A DNA stretch of 40,256 nucleotides from Ignatzschineria sp. (GTDB lineage Bacteria > Pseudomonadota > Gammaproteobacteria > Cardiobacteriales > Wohlfahrtiimonadaceae). The position numbers were made by a program, and so were the translations under genes. Numbering within the stretch: position 1 is the stretch's first letter; every line of letters starts with the position of its first letter. Location: contig JASLFU010000027.1 of assembly GCA_030150405.1 (NCBI GenBank), forward strand, positions 1 to 40,256, read 5' to 3'. Under the pieces are notes generated by a model. That model saw only the letters and a list, made by a program, of their open reading frames with translations, was not told the DNA's origin and searched no databases. Positions 26,715-34,518 of the stretch are shown piece after piece.

Positions 26715-27014
26715 ATGATGAGTTACAACAAAAAATTAGCGACTTGGCTTAAGCCTAATCCTGAGCCTAAAGCGGGTATCAATAATATTCAGGTACCTGG
26801 CGAGGTTGAGCATGTGATCTGGCAATCTCGGGATCATGAGCCAACGCAATATGAGCTTGATCTTGTGGATGTGCTGATTAAAGGCTTTGGTTCGGGCATT
26901 ACAGAGTTAGAGGAGATTGTTGATTTTATCAATAAAGAGGGGGTTTACGATGCGAAAGGCACGCCTTGGACGCCTCAATCTTTCGAGCGTGAAATGGCGC
27001 GTTTAGGGTATTAA
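26715..27014 (+). CDS. Small protein with recombinase-like helix-turn-helix domain
   Basis: This 99-residue protein looks like the small recombinase-like helix-turn-helix family (HTH_62 in my memory). Its second half reads as helix, turn, helix: LEEIVDFINKEGVYDAKGTPWTPQSFEREMARLGY. This resembles the resolvase/invertase pattern in which a short loop and GxPWTPxSF precede a recognition-like helix. The first half is extended and Trp/Pro-containing (LATWLKPNPEP, VEHVIWQSRDHEPTQYE). It lies between the Rieske ferredoxin and the Rieske oxygenase genes, which is unusual for a DNA-binding protein. It could instead be a small accessory subunit of the oxygenase. A second ATG at 26718 is better spaced (seven bases) from the AAGGAG ribosome binding site. 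There is no catalytic recombinase domain. Confidence 0.72.
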   Translation: MMSYNKKLATWLKPNPEPKAGINNIQVPGEVEHVIWQSRDHEPTQYELDLVDVLIKGFGSGITELEEIVDFINKEGVYDAKGTPWTPQSFEREMARLGY

Positions 27015-27040
27015 TCAGCAATCGGATGGAGGAGAGAGAG

Positions 27041-28075
27041 ATGACACAAAAAATTGATTTAGAGAGCTATTTAGATCTCGGTTTACGTAACCTTTGGTAC
27101 CCTGTTTTAGCGAGCTGGGAGGTTAGCAATAGCCCCGTGGGTATTACTCGTTTAGGAGATAATATCGTTGTATGGCGAGATTCGGATGGTAATCTCAATG
27201 CCATTGAGGATCGTTGCCCTCACCGAGGAGCACGCCTCTCTTTAGGCTGGAACTTAGGGGATCGAGTCGCTTGTTGGTATCACGGTGTGGAGGTCAAAGG
27301 GGATGGAACGGTCGCTCAAGTACCTGCGGTGGTAGAGTGCCCTTTAAATGGGGAGAAATGTCTTCGCTCCTATCCTGTACAAGAGCGAAATGGTGCCATC
27401 TTTATCTGGTTTGGTGTGGATGAATCGGTAGAGCCAACAGCGCTAGAGCTTCCTGAGCAGCTTGAGAGTGAAGAGTGGAGCTCCTTTTTATGTATGGCTG
27501 ATTGGAAGGTAAACCATCGTTATGCAGTAGATAATGTCATGGATCCGATGCATGGCACCTATCTCCATGGCGATTCACACTCAATGCATAGTGGAGATCG
27601 ACAAGCCTCTATGAGCCTTCGCCCTACAGACACCGGCTTTATCTTTGAAAAGGATACACAATCGGGCGTGAATTTTGACTGGGCGGAGTTTGGGAGCACA
27701 GGGGGAAATTGGTTAAAGCTCTCCATCCCCTATAAGCCTGAGTTTGGGCCAGGTGGACACTTCTTTATTGTAGGTTTTGCAACACCCATTGATGAGAATA
27801 ATACCCGTGTATTCTTTTGGCGTTGCCGTAAAGTTCAAGGCTGGCAGCGAGGGGTTTGGCGCTTTATGTATCGCAATCATCTCGAAGGGCTACATTGGGC
27901 GGTATTAGAGCAAGATCGTATTATTTTAGAAAATCTTGCGCCTAACGCTCGTAGTCGTGAGTTTCTTTATCAGCACGATGTTGGAATGTCCCGCTTACGC
28001 CGTGTAATGCAGACAGAGGCGAAAAAACAGATCGCATACTTAGAAGCAAAGGCCGCAGAAGGGGCAGAGGCTTAA
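27041..28075 (+). CDS. Rieske non-heme iron oxygenase, alpha subunit
   Basis: This 344-residue oxygenase has the alpha-only architecture of the phthalate/vanillate O-demethylase/dicamba-demethylase group. Rieske ligands are C59 and H61 (DRCPHRGARLSLGW) and C78 and H81 (ACWYHGVEV). The mononuclear iron site has H171 and H176 (DPMHGTYLHGDSH) and a downstream aspartate, about D292, in LEQDRIILENL. D164 in YAVDNVMD is the expected bridging acid. It should hydroxylate, dihydroxylate or demethylate an aromatic or heteroaromatic substrate using electrons from the ferredoxin. No beta-subunit gene is present. I chose the ATG at 27041 because GGAGG lies about eight bases upstream. The ATG at 27026 overlaps that ribosome binding site and would add five residues. 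The SDR gene starts one base after its stop codon. Confidence 0.9.
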   Translation: MTQKIDLESYLDLGLRNLWYPVLASWEVSNSPVGITRLGDNIVVWRDSDGNLNAIEDRCPHRGARLSLGWNLGDRVACWYHGVEVKGDGTVAQVPAVVECPLNGEKCLRSYPVQERNGAIFIWFGVDESVEPTALELPEQLESEEWSSFLCMADWKVNHRYAVDNVMDPMHGTYLHGDSHSMHSGDRQASMSLRPTDTGFIFEKDTQSGVNFDWAEFGSTGGNWLKLSIPYKPEFGPGGHFFIVGFATPIDENNTRVFFWRCRKVQGWQRGVWRFMYRNHLEGLHWAVLEQDRIILENLAPNARSREFLYQHDVGMSRLRRVMQTEAKKQIAYLEAKAAEGAEA

Positions 28076-28076
28076 T

Positions 28077-28835
28077 ATGCAGAAGTTGTTAGAAGGAAAG
28101 CGTATCCTCATTACCGGTGCAGCCCGAGGATTAGGCTTGGCGTTTGCCATAGCGGCCGCTCAGTCTGGGGCAGCGGTGGTATTGGCCGATATTCTTGAAG
28201 AAAAGGTGGAGGCGGAGGCTGAAAAGTTGCGTAAAGCGGGCTTTAAGGCTTTCGCCCAAGCCCTCGATCTTGCGGATGAGGCTTCTATCAAAAAGGCGGT
28301 AAAAAAGAGTGTTGAGCACTTGGGCGGATTAGATGGGTTAGTCAATTGCGGAGCTTTAGCAACGGGCGTAGGTGGCGTTGATATGCTCAATTACGATCCT
28401 AAGCTTTGGGATCGAGTGATGACGATTAACGTTAAAGGCAGTTGGTTAATGAGCCGTGAGGCGGTTCCTTATCTAGCGCAATCAGAGGCGGGAAAGATTG
28501 TAAATATCGCTTCTGATACAGCAATGTGGGGCGCCCCCAATCTTATGGCATATACCGCAAGTAAAGGAGCTGTTATCGCTATGACACGCTCCATGGCTCG
28601 GGAGCTGGGGGAGAAAAATATCTGTGTTAATGCGATCTGCCCCGGTTTAGTTTTAGTGGAGGCTACGGAGTATGTCCCTAAGGAGCGAAAAGAGCTCTAT
28701 GTGAATGGTCGAGCTATTCATCGAGAGCAGCATCCTGAGGATGTTACCGGCACGCTGCTCTATCTACTTTCAGATCTTGCCTCTTTTGTAACAGGGCAGA
28801 AAATTCCTGTAAATGGGGGATTTGTTTTTAACTAG
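28077..28835 (+). CDS. Short-chain dehydrogenase/reductase, classical type
   Basis: This 252-residue classical SDR is intact at every key position: TGAARGLG (13-20) for cofactor binding, D38 at the end of the second strand favouring NAD, N118, S146, Y159 and K163 (AYTASKGAV). The C-terminal IPVNGGF block is normal. One base separates it from the oxygenase gene, which indicates tight translational coupling. In this position it most likely acts on the oxygenase product, for example as a cis-dihydrodiol dehydrogenase giving a catechol. An alcohol dehydrogenase role would fit if the oxygenase makes a simple hydroxyl. Generic FabG-like annotation would also fit the sequence. The context is the main reason to place it in aromatic degradation. 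Confidence 0.88.
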   Translation: MQKLLEGKRILITGAARGLGLAFAIAAAQSGAAVVLADILEEKVEAEAEKLRKAGFKAFAQALDLADEASIKKAVKKSVEHLGGLDGLVNCGALATGVGGVDMLNYDPKLWDRVMTINVKGSWLMSREAVPYLAQSEAGKIVNIASDTAMWGAPNLMAYTASKGAVIAMTRSMARELGEKNICVNAICPGLVLVEATEYVPKERKELYVNGRAIHREQHPEDVTGTLLYLLSDLASFVTGQKIPVNGGFVFN

Positions 28836-28969
28836 CCATAGACGTTCTGAAGAGCGATAAGAAGAGACTAAAACGAACACGCTTACAACGAATAATTATA
28901 AAAATAGAGTAAACAACAGCACATCAATGAGAAAGAGCGAGTAAAACTCGATCTTTTGGGAGGAGAATA

Positions 28970-29899
28970 ATGGGTATCTTAGCAATTGAAGAGCTCACTT
29001 TTGGCGTAGAAGATAGGGAGAAGTCGCGTCAGTTTCTCGCCGATTTCGGTCTGCATCCAGCAGAAAGCGACCGGGCGGGGAGTGATCTTTTTACAACTTT
29101 AAATAGCAGTAAAATTTATCTCTATGATCATGATGATCCTCGCTTACCCCCTGCTTTTGAAGCGGGCTCAACCTTAAGAGAGGTGGTTTGGGCGGTAGAG
29201 AGCGAAAGTGACCTAGCAAATTTAAGCGATCTTCTAAAAGATGAGCCCAATTTTAAAGCAGAGAAAGATTCAGTCGAATGTGATGACCCCAATGGTATGC
29301 GTATCCGCTTTCGTAAAAGTGAAACGGTGGAGGTGACCCTTAAAGTTCCCGGAATTAATCAGTATGGGGATATTCGCCGAATTGATGAGGCAAGTCCCGT
29401 TTATCAGAAAGCTGAGCCTATCCGTGTGGGGCACGTGGTCTTTTTCACGCCTGATCTAGTAACGACCCAGAAGTTTTATGAGGAGAAACTCGGTTTCCAT
29501 CTTTCCGATGCTTATAACAATCGTGGAGCTTTTTTACGTTGCCAGGAATCGGGCTACCATCATGATCTTTTTCTCCTAAAGTTGCCTAACCGGGAGAGCA
29601 CAGGGCTTAACCATGTTGCCTTTGTGGTGCGCGATATTCATGAGGTCATTGGTGGGGGGATCAATATGAATCGCACCGAATGGTCCACCTTTGTAGGGCC
29701 TGGCCGCCATCCCGTCTCATCGGCTTATTTTTGGTATGTCAATAGTCCCTTAGGTGGCGCTTTTGAGTATTACACCAATGATGATTTTGTCACTAAAAAT
29801 TGGCAGCCCCGACATCTCGACTACCGGCTCGATCTCTTTACCGAGTGGGCGGTTGAAGGGGGCATTGATGAGGAGACACGCCGACAAGTTAAAGCGTGA
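28970..29899 (+). CDS. Two-domain VOC protein, extradiol ring-cleavage dioxygenase type
   Basis: This 309-residue protein has two VOC modules: a degenerate N-terminal one (about 5-118) and a metal-binding C-terminal one (about 150-275). The Fe(II) facial triad is present as H155 (RVGHVVFFTPDL), H215 (TGLNHVAFVV) and E266 (GGAFEYYTNDD). Spacings are close to those of BphC (146, 210, 260). H198 in GYHHDLFLL matches the position of the catalytic base, and Y256 lies in the same pocket region. It should cleave a catechol-like diol meta to the hydroxyls with O2. It is preceded by a 134-base gap containing a GTAAAAC half-site and by a GGGAGGAG ribosome binding site. The exact substrate is unknown. 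The intact triad argues against a non-catalytic VOC protein. Confidence 0.85.
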   Translation: MGILAIEELTFGVEDREKSRQFLADFGLHPAESDRAGSDLFTTLNSSKIYLYDHDDPRLPPAFEAGSTLREVVWAVESESDLANLSDLLKDEPNFKAEKDSVECDDPNGMRIRFRKSETVEVTLKVPGINQYGDIRRIDEASPVYQKAEPIRVGHVVFFTPDLVTTQKFYEEKLGFHLSDAYNNRGAFLRCQESGYHHDLFLLKLPNRESTGLNHVAFVVRDIHEVIGGGINMNRTEWSTFVGPGRHPVSSAYFWYVNSPLGGAFEYYTNDDFVTKNWQPRHLDYRLDLFTEWAVEGGIDEETRRQVKA

Positions 29900-30075
29900 T
29901 CAAGCAAATTTCACCCTTTAGAGCTTGAGAAGATCCCCCTTTTTTGATCTTAACTCATCGCCTAAATCTCCATATTTAATAATAAAAACATGCGCTTTTG
30001 CAGGTTAGCAGGGAAGTAGTGCCTAAAAAAGCCTTATGTAGGCTCTCAATTAGATACCCCTTTGAGGAGGAAATC

Positions 30076-31296
30076 ATGCCGATAACCCAAAGTATGAAGC
30101 AGTGGCTCGTTGCGTTTGTTCTGATGATCTGCGTAACACTCGCCTTTTTTGACAAAATTAGCATTGCGGTGCTCTTTTCAGATCCAGAGTTTCAAAACGT
30201 GATGGCGATTCGCCCAGGAGATAAAGAGAAGCTCGGCTGGCTAATGACAAGTTTCCTACTTGCTTATGGCTTCTCATCTCTCTTTTTAAGTTTTGTGGGG
30301 GATATCTTTAATCCGAAAAAACTGCTCTTTTGGAGCGTTGCCTCTTGGGGCGTCTTAATGTTTTTGATGGGGACTTCAAAAAGTTATGGGGAGATGTTTT
30401 TCTACCGTGTTTTATTGGGGATTTTTGAAGGGCCACTCTTAGCGCTTGCTTATACAATTGTAAAACAGACCTACCAAGAGCGGCAGCAAGCAAGGGCATC
30501 TACCCTCTTTCTTTTAGGCACGCCGGTGGGAGCTTCATTAGGATTCCCGATTACAGCCTTTATTCTTCATCATTTTGGGTGGGAGATGACCTTTCACGTT
30601 TTAGCTTCTATGACGCTGATTGTCTTAGCGGTGGTCTATTTCGGGCTTAAGGATCTGCAGCTTAAAAGCGGGGCGGAGAAGCGCTCTTCAACTAAGCGTT
30701 TAACGTTTAAAGAGCATGTGCGTAACAGTAAGGTTTTAGTCACAACGCCAGCTTTTTGGGCCGTCTGTATCTTTAATATCGCAATGATGACCTATCTCTG
30801 GGGCTTAAATGGTTGGCTGCCCAGTTATCTTATCGAGGCAAAGGGCTTTAATTTAAAAGAGTTTGGCCAGCTCTCTTCACTCCCCTTTATTGCCATGTTA
30901 ATTGGCGAGGTGATCGGCGCATTTTTATCTGACAAAACAGGTAAGCGAGCACTCCAAGTCTTTGCCGGGCTCTTTTTAGGGGGGATAGGCATGGGCATTA
31001 TGATCACGATGACAAGCCCCATTATGGTGATTTTTGCGATGTCCGTTAGTGCTTTTTTCTGGGGGATGAGTGCTTCTGCGATCTTTGCGCTTTTAGCGCG
31101 CGTTTCAGATGCAAGCGTAGCAGCTACCGCTGGGGGTGTATTTAATGGCTTAGCGAACTTTGCAAGCGCTATTGTGCCGGTAGTGATCGGCTATATCGTA
31201 ACGCAGACCGGAAATTTCGATAATGGAATTCTCTTTTTAGCAGTGGTTGCGGTATTGGGCTCGCTTGTATTGGTGCCATGGCTGAAAAAGTATTAA
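30076..31296 (+). CDS. Major facilitator superfamily transporter, organic-acid (ACS-like) type
   Basis: This 406-residue protein has twelve predicted helices and the look of the anion:cation symporter family, which imports aromatic and sugar acids. The first helix carries the charged FFDKISIAVLF segment, where ACS members place the Asp/Arg of the NYxDR pattern. RVLLGIFEGPLLALAY in helix four corresponds to the family's RxxxGxxEG motif. The loop between helices two and three (SFVGDIFNPKKLLF) is the usual GD..grk motif. I chose the ATG at 30076 because GAGGAGG lies five bases upstream. An in-frame TTG at 29998 would add 26 polar residues with no ribosome binding site. It probably imports the operon's substrate. 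The hydrolase gene begins nine bases after its stop. Confidence 0.87.
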   Translation: MPITQSMKQWLVAFVLMICVTLAFFDKISIAVLFSDPEFQNVMAIRPGDKEKLGWLMTSFLLAYGFSSLFLSFVGDIFNPKKLLFWSVASWGVLMFLMGTSKSYGEMFFYRVLLGIFEGPLLALAYTIVKQTYQERQQARASTLFLLGTPVGASLGFPITAFILHHFGWEMTFHVLASMTLIVLAVVYFGLKDLQLKSGAEKRSSTKRLTFKEHVRNSKVLVTTPAFWAVCIFNIAMMTYLWGLNGWLPSYLIEAKGFNLKEFGQLSSLPFIAMLIGEVIGAFLSDKTGKRALQVFAGLFLGGIGMGIMITMTSPIMVIFAMSVSAFFWGMSASAIFALLARVSDASVAATAGGVFNGLANFASAIVPVVIGYIVTQTGNFDNGILFLAVVAVLGSLVLVPWLKKY

Positions 31297-31305
31297 GGAG
31301 TAGAG

Positions 31306-32133
31306 ATGTCATTACTATCTGAATTAAAGAAGTTTCCAGTAAAGTCGATCTCCCTCAATGGGCGGCGGCAGACCTATCGGGAGGCCGGTAGCGGAAGGGC
31401 GCTTATCCTGCTTCATGGAATTAGTTCTGGCGCAGGTTCTTGGGTTAATCAATTGAGAGATCTGCAAAACCATTACCATCTAATAGCTTGGGATGCACCA
31501 GGTTATGGGGAGAGTGAGGCGCTTGCTAATAACACTCCTACGGCGAAAGATTATGGGCAAGAGATAGCTAAGTTGATCGACGCGCTTAAGCTCGAAAAGC
31601 CGTTGATTATTGGTCATTCCCTTGGAGCCATGATGGCCAGTGGCTTTACAGAAGTTAGTGATAATTATCGCGCCCTTATGTTTGCCAATCCTGCGCAAGG
31701 TTATGGGAGCGAGAGTTTAGAAAAGCGAGAGGAGATCTACCAGCGTAGGCCGAAAATGCTCGAAGAGCTGGGGGCAGATGGTATGGCAGATGCAAGAGGT
31801 CCTCATCTTTTAGCGCCCGATGCTACGCAAGAGGAGCTAGAACTGATCCGCTACTCCATGCAGCGTTTAACACTTCATGGATTTCGCCAAGCTTCCTACC
31901 TTTTAGCCCACGATGATATCTGGCGTTATATCGATAACTTTCAGCAGAGTATTGCCGTTCAATATGGTTTAAAAGATGGCATTACACCGCCAAGTGGCGT
32001 AGAACGGTTGATCGAGAGGCTACCAAATTCTCAGCCTTTTCCGATCGAGGGAGCTGCCCATGTGAGTTATGTCGATAGGCCGGAGAGTTTTAACCAAAAT
32101 ATTTTACAGTTTGACCAAGAATTGACGCAGTAA
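31306..32133 (+). CDS. Alpha/beta hydrolase
   Basis: This 275-residue alpha/beta-hydrolase has a full triad: nucleophile S105 in IIGHSLGAMM, acid D224 in GLKDGITPPSG and H252 in EGAAHVSYVDRPESF. The oxyanion-hole segment LLHGISSGAGSW starts near residue 35. The type and size match the carbon-carbon hydrolases that act on meta-cleavage products (MhpC/BphD group) and also small esterases and lactonases. After an extradiol dioxygenase in the same operon, hydrolysis of a vinylogous 1,5-diketone is the simplest reading. The sequence alone does not exclude an ester, amide or enol-lactone substrate. The AAGGAG ribosome binding site and nine-base gap link it to the transporter gene. It is followed by a 142-base gap with a hairpin. 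Confidence 0.86.
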   Translation: MSLLSELKKFPVKSISLNGRRQTYREAGSGRALILLHGISSGAGSWVNQLRDLQNHYHLIAWDAPGYGESEALANNTPTAKDYGQEIAKLIDALKLEKPLIIGHSLGAMMASGFTEVSDNYRALMFANPAQGYGSESLEKREEIYQRRPKMLEELGADGMADARGPHLLAPDATQEELELIRYSMQRLTLHGFRQASYLLAHDDIWRYIDNFQQSIAVQYGLKDGITPPSGVERLIERLPNSQPFPIEGAAHVSYVDRPESFNQNILQFDQELTQ

Positions 32134-32225
32134 GCGTAAGTAAAACTTAAAAATAGCACTTAAAGCTGAGTAAAGAATTTAAATTTATATCTAAATTTAT
32201 ACTCATCAAGATGCAATAACCGAAA

Positions 32226-32252
32226 TAAGGGCTCTTCCGTTAGAAGCCCTTA
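32226..32252 (+). other. Intra-operon hairpin upstream of the cupin gene
   Basis: TAAGGGCTCTTCCGTTAGAA followed by GCCCTTA can fold into a stem of TAAGGGC with GCCCTTA, extended by TTC with GAA. No T run follows, so it is not a normal terminator. It may be an RNA processing or stability element in the 142-base gap within the operon. Confidence 0.4.
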
Positions 32253-32275
32253 GCTTAACCTAAAGGAGAATAATT

Positions 32276-32794
32276 ATGAGTCATGCAGAAACATGGAAAC
32301 GCCCCGATGGTGCAACTTTAGAGGAGTGGATGGAGACCCGTATCGCCCGCTTAGAAGATCGCACTTACGATTTTGATGCCCTTAAATTCCAAGCGGATTT
32401 TGATCCTAAATATCGCCGAGCGCAGATGCGTTATATAGGCACAGGAGCGACAGGGGTTAAGGGGGATGCCAATACTGTTCCCGCAGCAGGGTTTACCTTT
32501 TCCACCATGCTATTGCCCGCCCAGTGCGAAGGTCCTTTACATGTCCATGATGATGTAGAGGAGGTTTTCTTTCTGATTCGTGGATCTATCAAGCTCTTTA
32601 TTAAAGATGGAGAGGAGATGATGGAGACTATTCTTAAAGAGCGGGATCTTATCTCTATCCCACCGGGCATCTATCGCGGACTTTATAACTACACACAGGA
32701 AGATGCCTTAATGTGTGTCATGATCGGAACACCCAAGCCGATGATCCCCACTTATCCCGATGATCATCCTCTTTCAAAAATTAAGCGAAATTAA
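32276..32794 (+). CDS. Single-domain cupin protein
   Basis: This 172-residue cupin has motif 1 intact: H89 and H91 in PLHVHDDVEEVFFLIRG, with E95 or E96 as the third ligand. In motif 2 (PPGIYRGLYN, about 129-138) the usual histidine is replaced by R134. Metal binding would therefore be incomplete or use another residue. The N-terminal 50 residues (EEWMETRIARLEDRTYDFDALKF) are helical and look like a specific extension. The role may be ring cleavage, isomerisation or binding of a pathway intermediate; none can be chosen from sequence. TAAAGGAGAATAATT gives a strong ribosome binding site. It starts a group of four closely spaced genes, the next being an unusual SDR 57 bases downstream. Confidence 0.82.
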   Translation: MSHAETWKRPDGATLEEWMETRIARLEDRTYDFDALKFQADFDPKYRRAQMRYIGTGATGVKGDANTVPAAGFTFSTMLLPAQCEGPLHVHDDVEEVFFLIRGSIKLFIKDGEEMMETILKERDLISIPPGIYRGLYNYTQEDALMCVMIGTPKPMIPTYPDDHPLSKIKRN

Positions 32795-32851
32795 AGAGAT
32801 TAAGCGCGGGGAGCTGATAACTCCAAGAAGGGAGTTTTAAAGGAGCAGATA

Positions 32852-33646
32852 ATGAGTTTTATGATTAAAGATCGGGTCGCCGTAGTTACGGGGGGCTCAT
32901 CGGGTATCGGATTGGAGACGGTAAAACTACTGGTCTCTCAAGGGGCGAAAGTAGCTTGGTGTGGCCGAAATGCCGAACGCCTTAAAGATTCAGAAAAGGT
33001 AATCCATCGCCAATTTCCTAATGCTCGCTGTTTTACTGCAACAGCAGATGTATTAGATAAAGCGAGTGTGGATGCTTTTGCAAAAGAGGTAGAAGCGGCA
33101 TTAGGGCCTGTGGATATGCTTATCAACAATGCAGGGCAAGGCTTTGTTGCCCCCTTTGATGAGACATCGGAGGAGGATTGGCTCTATGAGTGTCGTCTTA
33201 AATTAATGGGGGTGATTAACCCCGTTAAAGCCTTTTTGCCAGCGCTTGAGCAATCGGAGATCGGCTCGATTACCAATGTAAACTCACTGCTTGCGCTGCA
33301 GCCGGAGATCCATATGATCGCCACCTCTGCAGCAAGAGCTGCGCTCCTTAACTTCTCCACTTCGCTCTCTCAAGAGCTTATGGAAAAAGCAATTCGGGTA
33401 AACTCAATTCTAATTGGTATGGTGGAATCTGACCAATGGCGTCGCCGCTATGAAAAGCGCTCTGATCCTGCTATCTCTTGGGAGGAGTGGATCGGTAATG
33501 TGGCTAAAAAACGGGGCATTCCTATGGGGCGACTGGGAAAGCCCGAGGAAGCTGCGCGGGCGTTAGTCTTTCTTGCTTCACCTTTAGCGAGCTATACCAC
33601 AGGGGCGACAATTGATGTTTCCGGAGGCTTTAGCCGGCAAATTTAG
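32852..33646 (+). CDS. Atypical short-chain dehydrogenase/reductase lacking catalytic Tyr and Lys
   Basis: This 264-residue SDR has a normal cofactor motif (TGGSSGIG, 13-20), NNAG at 92-95 and a C-terminal IDVSGGF. The active site is unusual. S145 is kept, but at the positions 13 and 17 residues later, where classical enzymes have Tyr and Lys, it has T158 and R162 (MIATSAARAAL). This pattern ATSAARA is one I have seen in other SDRs, so it is probably a genuine subfamily and not a sequencing error. The reading frame is otherwise healthy. It may use a different proton donor or act as a binding or non-redox enzyme. Thirteen bases separate it from the aspartate-dehydrogenase-like gene, and AAAGGAG precedes its ATG. 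R39 after the second strand suggests NADP preference. Confidence 0.85.
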   Translation: MSFMIKDRVAVVTGGSSGIGLETVKLLVSQGAKVAWCGRNAERLKDSEKVIHRQFPNARCFTATADVLDKASVDAFAKEVEAALGPVDMLINNAGQGFVAPFDETSEEDWLYECRLKLMGVINPVKAFLPALEQSEIGSITNVNSLLALQPEIHMIATSAARAALLNFSTSLSQELMEKAIRVNSILIGMVESDQWRRRYEKRSDPAISWEEWIGNVAKKRGIPMGRLGKPEEAARALVFLASPLASYTTGATIDVSGGFSRQI

Positions 33647-33659
33647 AGAGGAAGAGTAG

Positions 33660-34451
33660 ATGAAAAAATTAATGATGATCGGATTTGGGGCAATGGGAAG
33701 AGAGGTGGCAGCCCATCTTCCTAAAGATCTCCAGCTAACTTGGATTGTTGTGCCCGAAAATATGGTAGAGCAGATTAAAGGGGATGTGTCTTCTAAGGTC
33801 AATGTCATCTCTTCGATTGAGGAATGTAAAGGTACACCCGATTTTGTGGTGGAGGCTGCAGGGCAGATGGCGATTCGAGAGCATGGGGTAAAAGTGCTTA
33901 AAAGAGGATGGCGATTAGGCATTATCTCGGTGGGCTCTTTGGCCGATCAAGTACTTTTTGAATCATTACTGTCTGCAGCGAAAGAGGGGCAGACCCAGTT
34001 TCATCTTATGTCTGGCGCCGTAGCAGGGATTGATGGTCTTTCGGCGGCAAAAGAGGGGGGCTTAACTAAAGTCACTTATCGAGGGACGAAAGCGCCAAGA
34101 AGTTGGAAAGGTTCATATGCTGAGGAGTTGATTGATCTAGAGAGTGTTCAGGAGAAGCAATGCTTTTTTAAAGGTAGCGCGCGGGAGGCTGCAACACTCT
34201 TTCCAGCCAATGCTAATGTGGCGGCGACCATCGCCCTTGCTGGGGTTGGGATGGATGCCACCGAGGTTGAGCTCTTTGTTGACCCTAAGAGTATCGTTAA
34301 TCAGCATAAAATTTATGTGGAAGGACGATTTGGCCAATTTGAAATTGAGCTCAATGGCAAGCCTTTAGAGAGTAACCCCAAAACGTCTACTTTAGCTGCG
34401 CTTAGCGTTATTCGCGCCTGTAGGCAGATTGTCAGCCCCTGGACGATCTAA
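33660..34451 (+). CDS. Aspartate dehydrogenase-like NAD(P)-dependent amino acid dehydrogenase
   Basis: This 263-residue protein belongs to the L-aspartate dehydrogenase (NadX-like) family, which interconverts L-aspartate and iminoaspartate/oxaloacetate. The N-terminal Rossmann motif is IGFGAMGREV (7-16). FVVEAAGQMAIREHG (62-76) is the family block after it. The SGAVAGIDGLSAAKEGG segment lies at the domain junction. FPANANVAATIALAGVGMDATEVELFVDP (181-209) with H216 (VNQHKIYVEG) is the catalytic region of the family. No NadA or NadC gene is nearby, so a role in NAD synthesis is unlikely. The catabolic context suggests oxidation of aspartate or an aspartate-like intermediate. The gene is tightly linked to the atypical SDR upstream and the aldehyde dehydrogenase 67 bases downstream. 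Confidence 0.87.
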   Translation: MKKLMMIGFGAMGREVAAHLPKDLQLTWIVVPENMVEQIKGDVSSKVNVISSIEECKGTPDFVVEAAGQMAIREHGVKVLKRGWRLGIISVGSLADQVLFESLLSAAKEGQTQFHLMSGAVAGIDGLSAAKEGGLTKVTYRGTKAPRSWKGSYAEELIDLESVQEKQCFFKGSAREAATLFPANANVAATIALAGVGMDATEVELFVDPKSIVNQHKIYVEGRFGQFEIELNGKPLESNPKTSTLAALSVIRACRQIVSPWTI

Positions 34452-34518
34452 TTTAAGTATCGGTAGAGCAGCTGCAAAATTGGCGTGAATTAAAAAAATA
34501 ATAGAGATGGAGGAGAGA

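Noticed and set aside
26715..27014. Remnant of a site-specific recombinase or mobile element
   Set aside because: There is no catalytic domain, no flanking repeats and no other mobile-element gene. The small frame is complete with its own ribosome binding site within an operon.
33584..33922. 112-codon minus-strand frame over the SDR/aspartate dehydrogenase junction
   Set aside because: It is opposite two well-supported genes and has no motif or ribosome binding site.
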